Origin: Nitrospirota bacterium
Lineage (GTDB): Bacteria > Nitrospirota > Nitrospiria > JACQBZ01
Length of the DNA stretch: 7,476 nucleotides
Direction: 5' to 3'
NCBI GenBank assembly: GCA_016198945.1
Contig: JACQHO010000116.1
Location: 1 to 7,476 of the forward strand
Positions 5,959 through 7,476 of this stretch are shown piece after piece. Position 1 is the stretch's first letter. The number at the start of each line of letters is the position of its first letter. The notes under the pieces are model-generated. The model was not told the DNA's origin. It was given only the letters and a program-made list of their open reading frames with translations, and searched no databases. A program made the position numbers and the translations under genes.

Positions 5959-7476
5959 TCAGGAAATCGGTTTGAGCGACGAGAGATAGGTCCGCAGTCC
6001 CTGAAAGAGCGATTCGGCGATCGCCTGTCGGTAGGGGCCCTGTCGGAGGAGCTGTTCCTCCGCCGGGTTGCTGATGAAGGAAACTTCGGCGAGGATGCTC
6101 GGCATGTTGGAGTTCAACAGGACATAAAACGGGGCCCGTTTCACGCCGTGATCCACCACGTCGTAGTCGTACCGGCTGCCCATCGTGGTCTGAAACGACC
6201 GGCGGGTGAAATGGGCGAGTGTTTGGGATTGGTCGAGGTTATACTCCCGGCCGAGGTCGAACAAGATCTGCTTGACCGTCCGGTCCAGACTGCCGAGCGA
6301 TTTCAACGAAACATTATTCTCACGCGCGGCCACGGCCATGGCATGGCGGTCGGAGGATTGACCGAGATGGTAAACTTCGATGCCGCGGGTGGCGCGTTGC
6401 GGATGCGAGTTGACATGGATCGAGACGAAGAGGTCGGCTTTTTTTGAATTGGCGATCAAGGTCCGGTCGTCGAGCGGAATAAAGGTGTCGTCCTGCCGGG
6501 TCATGATCACCTTTTTCCCCATTCGATCCCGGATCAGACTTCGAAGCCGGAGGCCGATATCCAGTACGATATCCTTTTCGGTCAGTCCGGTTCTTCCGAT
6601 CGCGCCCGGATCCTTTCCGCCATGACCGGGATCCAGCACGATGGTTCGAACATCGATCGGCAGGGGCTGTGCGAAAACGGGGGGGACCCCGGACGTTTTT
6701 TGAGGGGGCTCCATCGGAGCGTCGGAAGAATTCGGTTCATCCGCCGGACCTCGGCTGAAGAGGTCAATCACAAGCCGCTCCGGGTTGCTCAGGGGGAGAA
6801 CCTTGGGCGCCATCGCGAGGTTTTTTGTGTTAATGCTTAACAGCATGGAATCGGGATCGGCCGGTTTCAGCGTGACGCGTCGGAGGAGTCCTTCGCTCAA
6901 ATCGGCAACCCCCTTTTTCGCCGCGGGGCCCAGACGGGTTCGGAGGAGTCGTATCCGCATGGTATCGGCCATGAACGGTTCTTGTCGGTAGTCCATGTTC
7001 CGATCCAGGTCCAGCACCAGTCGTGTGTAATCGGGATAAACCCAATAGCGAATGTTTTTTACAGTGGCGAGGGACGACGGACGGGTCGGCGGGTCGGCCG
7101 TATTCATCCTCCTTTGAGCCGTACGGGCCGAGGAACCGTTGGGATAGTTCGATATCAGTTGGCGATAGTACTCAAGGGATTTTTGCCGATCGCTGTCGTT
7201 TTTGGAGTAACGATGCAATCCGGCGTACAGTTCACCCAAAGCCAAAAGTGAATTTTCTTCGAGGCGGTTTCTGGGATGCTGGGCCAGGAGGGCGCTGAAA
7301 TCCCGGATGCAGTTTTCCCAGTTGCTGCGGAGCTTTTGACGTTTTGGCGATTTGGCAAGACGGCTCTGGCAGTTTTTCCCGGAATTAAAGAGGGATTCCG
7401 GGCTGCGATGGGCTTCGGCGGGGGAGTCGGCCGACACGAGGGCACAGCCGACGACAAGGGGCAGGATCCATCGGAC
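5959..7476 (-). CDS. N-acetylmuramoyl-L-alanine amidase, probable lipoprotein with TPR-like and AMIN regions; start lies beyond window
   Basis: This zinc amidase (Amidase_3, AmiC-like) cleaves the bond between MurNAc and the stem peptide in peptidoglycan, usually during cell separation. Numbering is from the GTG codon at 7437. A TPR-like helical region lies at about 35-115, an AMIN domain (peptidoglycan/septum targeting) at about 126-229, a Pro/Ser-rich linker at about 230-260, and Amidase_3 at about 264-488. Zinc ligands are His272 (LDPGHGG), Glu287 (TEKD) and His341 (SIHVNS); catalytic Glu451 is in LAEVSFISN. The GTG is probably not the start. The frame stays open to base 7476 and encodes a hydrophobic stretch ending in VVGC, which resembles a lipobox. 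The protein is thus probably a lipoprotein, or at least exported, with its first residues outside the window. It is likely cotranscribed with truA. Confidence 0.93.
   Translation of the reverse strand, partial: VRWILPLVVGCALVSADSPAEAHRSPESLFNSGKNCQSRLAKSPKRQKLRSNWENCIRDFSALLAQHPRNRLEENSLLALGELYAGLHRYSKNDSDRQKSLEYYRQLISNYPNGSSARTAQRRMNTADPPTRPSSLATVKNIRYWVYPDYTRLVLDLDRNMDYRQEPFMADTMRIRLLRTRLGPAAKKGVADLSEGLLRRVTLKPADPDSMLLSINTKNLAMAPKVLPLSNPERLVIDLFSRGPADEPNSSDAPMEPPQKTSGVPPVFAQPLPIDVRTIVLDPGHGGKDPGAIGRTGLTEKDIVLDIGLRLRSLIRDRMGKKVIMTRQDDTFIPLDDRTLIANSKKADLFVSIHVNSHPQRATRGIEVYHLGQSSDRHAMAVAARENNVSLKSLGSLDRTVKQILFDLGREYNLDQSQTLAHFTRRSFQTTMGSRYDYDVVDHGVKRAPFYVLLNSNMPSILAEVSFISNPAEEQLLRQGPYRQAIAESLFQGLRTYLSSLKPIS

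Noticed and set aside
6148..6447. Plus-strand open frame opposite the amidase catalytic domain
   Set aside because: It is an antisense shadow of conserved Amidase_3 sequence.
7435..7437. GTG as the start codon of the amidase
   Set aside because: The frame continues open upstream to the window edge and encodes a signal-like hydrophobic stretch. Starting at this GTG would leave a periplasmic enzyme without an export signal.

Overview
The window is an ordinary, densely packed bacterial chromosomal segment. It is GC-rich and most genes are separated by short or zero gaps. The gene products point to a Gram-negative (diderm) bacterium: a periplasmic HtrA/Do-type protease, an AMIN-domain cell-wall amidase with a lipoprotein-like N-terminus, and the non-mevalonate (MEP) isoprenoid pathway. 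The order yacL-ispD-ispF-cysE is a known conserved neighbourhood in Firmicutes and some other phyla. With the diderm features it makes a Nitrospirota-like or deltaproteobacterial-like lineage plausible, but the sequence alone does not fix the taxon. I see no mobile element, CRISPR array, tRNA or rRNA, and no gene-free stretch above about 110 bases.

Left part (1-1758, + strand): the C-terminal two thirds or so of an HtrA/DegP-like serine protease runs in from the left edge, with the catalytic serine loop and two PDZ domains. It ends at a strong stem-loop terminator (904-933). A patatin-like phospholipase of the RssA type follows.

Middle part (about 1782-5268, + strand): this looks like one complete transcription unit. 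It opens with an extended -10 sigma70-type promoter (TTGACG, 17 bases, TATGAT) and continues with a membrane-anchored PIN/TRAM protein (YacL family), ispD, ispF, cysE and a stand-alone receiver-domain response regulator. The last gene overlaps cysE by 4 bases (GTGA). A likely intrinsic terminator for the unit lies inside the 3' end of the convergent truA gene. IspD and IspF catalyse two steps of the MEP pathway, CysE starts cysteine synthesis, and the receiver is an unexpected last member.

Right part (5197-7476, - strand): truA (tRNA pseudouridine 38-40 synthase) lies 6 bases downstream of a gene for an N-acetylmuramoyl-L-alanine amidase with TPR-like, AMIN and Amidase_3 regions. The amidase reading frame stays open to the right window edge and encodes a hydrophobic stretch with a lipobox-like VVGC, so its true start lies outside the window.

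I found no clearly novel system. The points most worth a second look are the cysE-coupled receiver, the terminator inside truA, and the apparent lipoprotein form of the amidase.
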